A stretch of 64,000 nt of DNA from Aeromonas diversa CDC 2478-85 (lineage in GTDB: Bacteria; Pseudomonadota; Gammaproteobacteria; Enterobacterales; Aeromonadaceae). Each line of letters begins with the position of its first letter. Within the stretch, counting starts at the first letter, position 1. Positions 63,118 through 64,000 of the stretch are shown here, piece by piece. Position numbers and translations under genes: made by a program. The notes under the pieces were generated by a model. It was not told where the DNA came from, searched no databases, and saw only the letters and a program-made list of their open reading frames with translations. Location of the stretch: the NCBI RefSeq assembly GCF_000819805.1, contig NZ_CDCE01000037.1:248001-312000 (forward strand). Direction: 5' to 3'.

Positions 63118-63913
63118 GCCGCAGCGGCTGATCCTGCCCGCGCCCTGGTGTGATGCCGCCGTCGACGCCGTCGCCGGCGGCCTGACCAACCGCAACCTGC
63201 GCCTGCGCGCCGCCGATGGGCGCCGGGCCTTCCTGCGCATCGGCCACCCCTCGCCGGAGCACCTTGGCATCGATCGCCACCAAGAGTGGCGCCTCTATCA
63301 GCAGGCGGCCCAGGCGGGGTTGGCGCCTCCCTGCCTGTTTGCCGACCCCGGGCGCGGCGTCTTGCTACTCGAGTGGTGTGACGAGCCGAGCTGGGCCGAG
63401 CGCCCGCCTTCGCAGGCAGAGGCCATCTCTGCCCTGGCGCACCTGCTGGCGGGTCTGCACCGGCTGCCTGTGCCTGAGGTCAGCATGGCCGTGCGTCCCC
63501 ATGCGCGGCGTTATCGCCGCCAACTGCTCACTGTGCCCGACTGGCTGTCTGCCCTGGAGCGGCCGCTGCTGGCCAGCCGCGAGCCCGCTGGGGCCCTGCG
63601 GGCCTGCCATCACGATCTCAACCCGGCCAACTTGCTCGGGCCGCGCCCCTGGGTGGTGGACTGGGAGTATGGCGCAGCGGGTCATCCGGGCTTTGAGCTC
63701 GCCTCCATCTTGCGCACCCATGGCTGGTGCGAGGAGCGGGGCGACGAGTTGGAGGCTTGCTATCTGGCCGGCGGCGGGGCATGTTCAGAGTTGACGTTTC
63801 GTCCCTTCTTGCCTTGGGTCGACTACATAGCCCTGCTCTGGGCCCTGGTGCGTCAGCAAGAGGGGGAGGAGATGAGCAGTTGGATTGATAGCTATCGTCA
63901 ACGACTGGAGTGA
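63092..63913 (+). CDS. thiK: Thiamine kinase ThiK / aminoglycoside phosphotransferase-like
   Basis: A 273-residue choline/ethanolamine-kinase-like protein. The catalytic HHDLNPANLL and metal-binding VVDWEYGAAGHPGFELA are clear; GGLTNRNLRLRAADGRRAFLRIG is the glycine-rich nucleotide region. Context, downstream of lpoB as in E. coli, points to thiamine kinase in thiamine salvage. Identity outside motifs was not checked, so a related kinase is possible. The start at 63092 overlaps lpoB and has GGGGAG about ten bases before it; a GTG at 63101 is an alternative. Confidence 0.85.
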   Translation: MAVVPPAAEPQRLILPAPWCDAAVDAVAGGLTNRNLRLRAADGRRAFLRIGHPSPEHLGIDRHQEWRLYQQAAQAGLAPPCLFADPGRGVLLLEWCDEPSWAERPPSQAEAISALAHLLAGLHRLPVPEVSMAVRPHARRYRRQLLTVPDWLSALERPLLASREPAGALRACHHDLNPANLLGPRPWVVDWEYGAAGHPGFELASILRTHGWCEERGDELEACYLAGGGACSELTFRPFLPWVDYIALLWALVRQQEGEEMSSWIDSYRQRLE

Positions 63914-63917
63914 TCCC

Positions 63918-64000
63918 ATGATGCGAACCCGAGCCTGGTTGCTTGGTCTGCTCTGCCTCTTGCTGGTCGGCTGCTCGACCCGCCTCATCTACAACTGGCT
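63918..64000 (+). CDS. Lipoprotein, DUF6279-like, N-terminal part
   Basis: The frame starts MMRTRAWLLGLLCLLLVGCS, a lipoprotein signal with lipobox LVGC, continues TRLIYNWL and runs off the window end. The Tyr-Asn-Trp-Leu pattern just after the lipid site is typical of DUF6279 lipoproteins, of unknown function. TGGAG eight bases upstream is the ribosome-binding site; the second ATG at 63921 is an alternative. It starts four bases after thiK ends, so it is probably in the same operon. Confidence 0.7.
   Translation, partial: MMRTRAWLLGLLCLLLVGCSTRLIYNW

Overview
The window looks like a chromosomal segment of a GC-rich gammaproteobacterium, most likely Aeromonas. Reasons: the protein sequences resemble enterobacterial and Vibrio orthologues without being identical; MukFEB replaces SMC-ScpAB; LpxK, MsbA, KdsB, UvrY-UvrC-PgsA and Tig-ClpP-ClpX-Lon-HU occur in the enterobacterial order; and GTG or TTG starts and C/G third positions are frequent. 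The genus call is inference. I see no prophage, transposon, integron or CRISPR array: this is mostly core chromosome, with a few accessory-looking genes.

Layout. 1-6.3 kb: the end of a DUF2062 gene, comEC, and a lipid A/KDO block (msbA-lpxK-ycaR-kdsB). 6.4-10.2 kb: uvrY, uvrC, pgsA and a tRNA-Gly/Cys/Leu cluster. 10.4-15.1 kb (minus strand): a Mn-riboswitch-controlled TMEM165-type transporter, a three-gene membrane module (DUF2157, DUF4401, GDYXXLXY) and two tandem solute-binding proteins. 15.1-18.3 kb: a SUI1/YciH factor and feoABC with an FNR/Fur-like promoter. 18.3-24.0 kb: pilU, a DUF486 protein, a third orphan binding protein, btuCD, Trp-type DAHP synthase and dgkA. 24.3-32.8 kb: the proteostasis run tig-clpP-clpX-lon-hupB-ppiD, with a heat-shock-type promoter before lon. 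32.9-39.2 kb: a 44-residue protein, orphan oppA, fbp, a ClbS/DfsB-like protein, tyrP with a TyrR-type box, and cra (fruR). 39.2-43.3 kb: fruBKA, divergent from cra, with three Cra-like operators between them.

43.3-51.0 kb: DUF1289, mltA, a small secretin-domain-like protein, DUF2919, tRNA-Pro(GGG), a dihydroorotase-family enzyme, a PTPS/QueD-like protein with two T-fold-like halves, pfkA and tpiA. 51.0-59.2 kb: elyC, divergent from cmoM-mukF-mukE-mukB. 59.2-64 kb: an RlpA-like lipoprotein, an entericidin-type lipopeptide of 40 residues, a chemotaxis receptor, hinT, lpoB, thiK and the start of a further lipoprotein gene.

Functionally the window combines envelope building (lipid A, KDO, peptidoglycan hydrolase/synthase regulators, phospholipids), central sugar metabolism (fructose uptake, phosphofructokinase, triose-phosphate isomerase, fructose bisphosphatase), metal uptake (Fe2+, Mn2+-responsive transporter, B12) and protein quality control. 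I found no clearly new multi-gene system. The most interesting leads are the long GC-rich hairpin after the Mn riboswitch, the DUF2157/DUF4401/GDYXXLXY module with its paired binding proteins, the family of orphan binding proteins, a dihydroorotase-family protein with a changed metal-binding motif, the two-half PTPS-like protein beside it, FruA with a cysteine in both IIB domains, and two very short genes.
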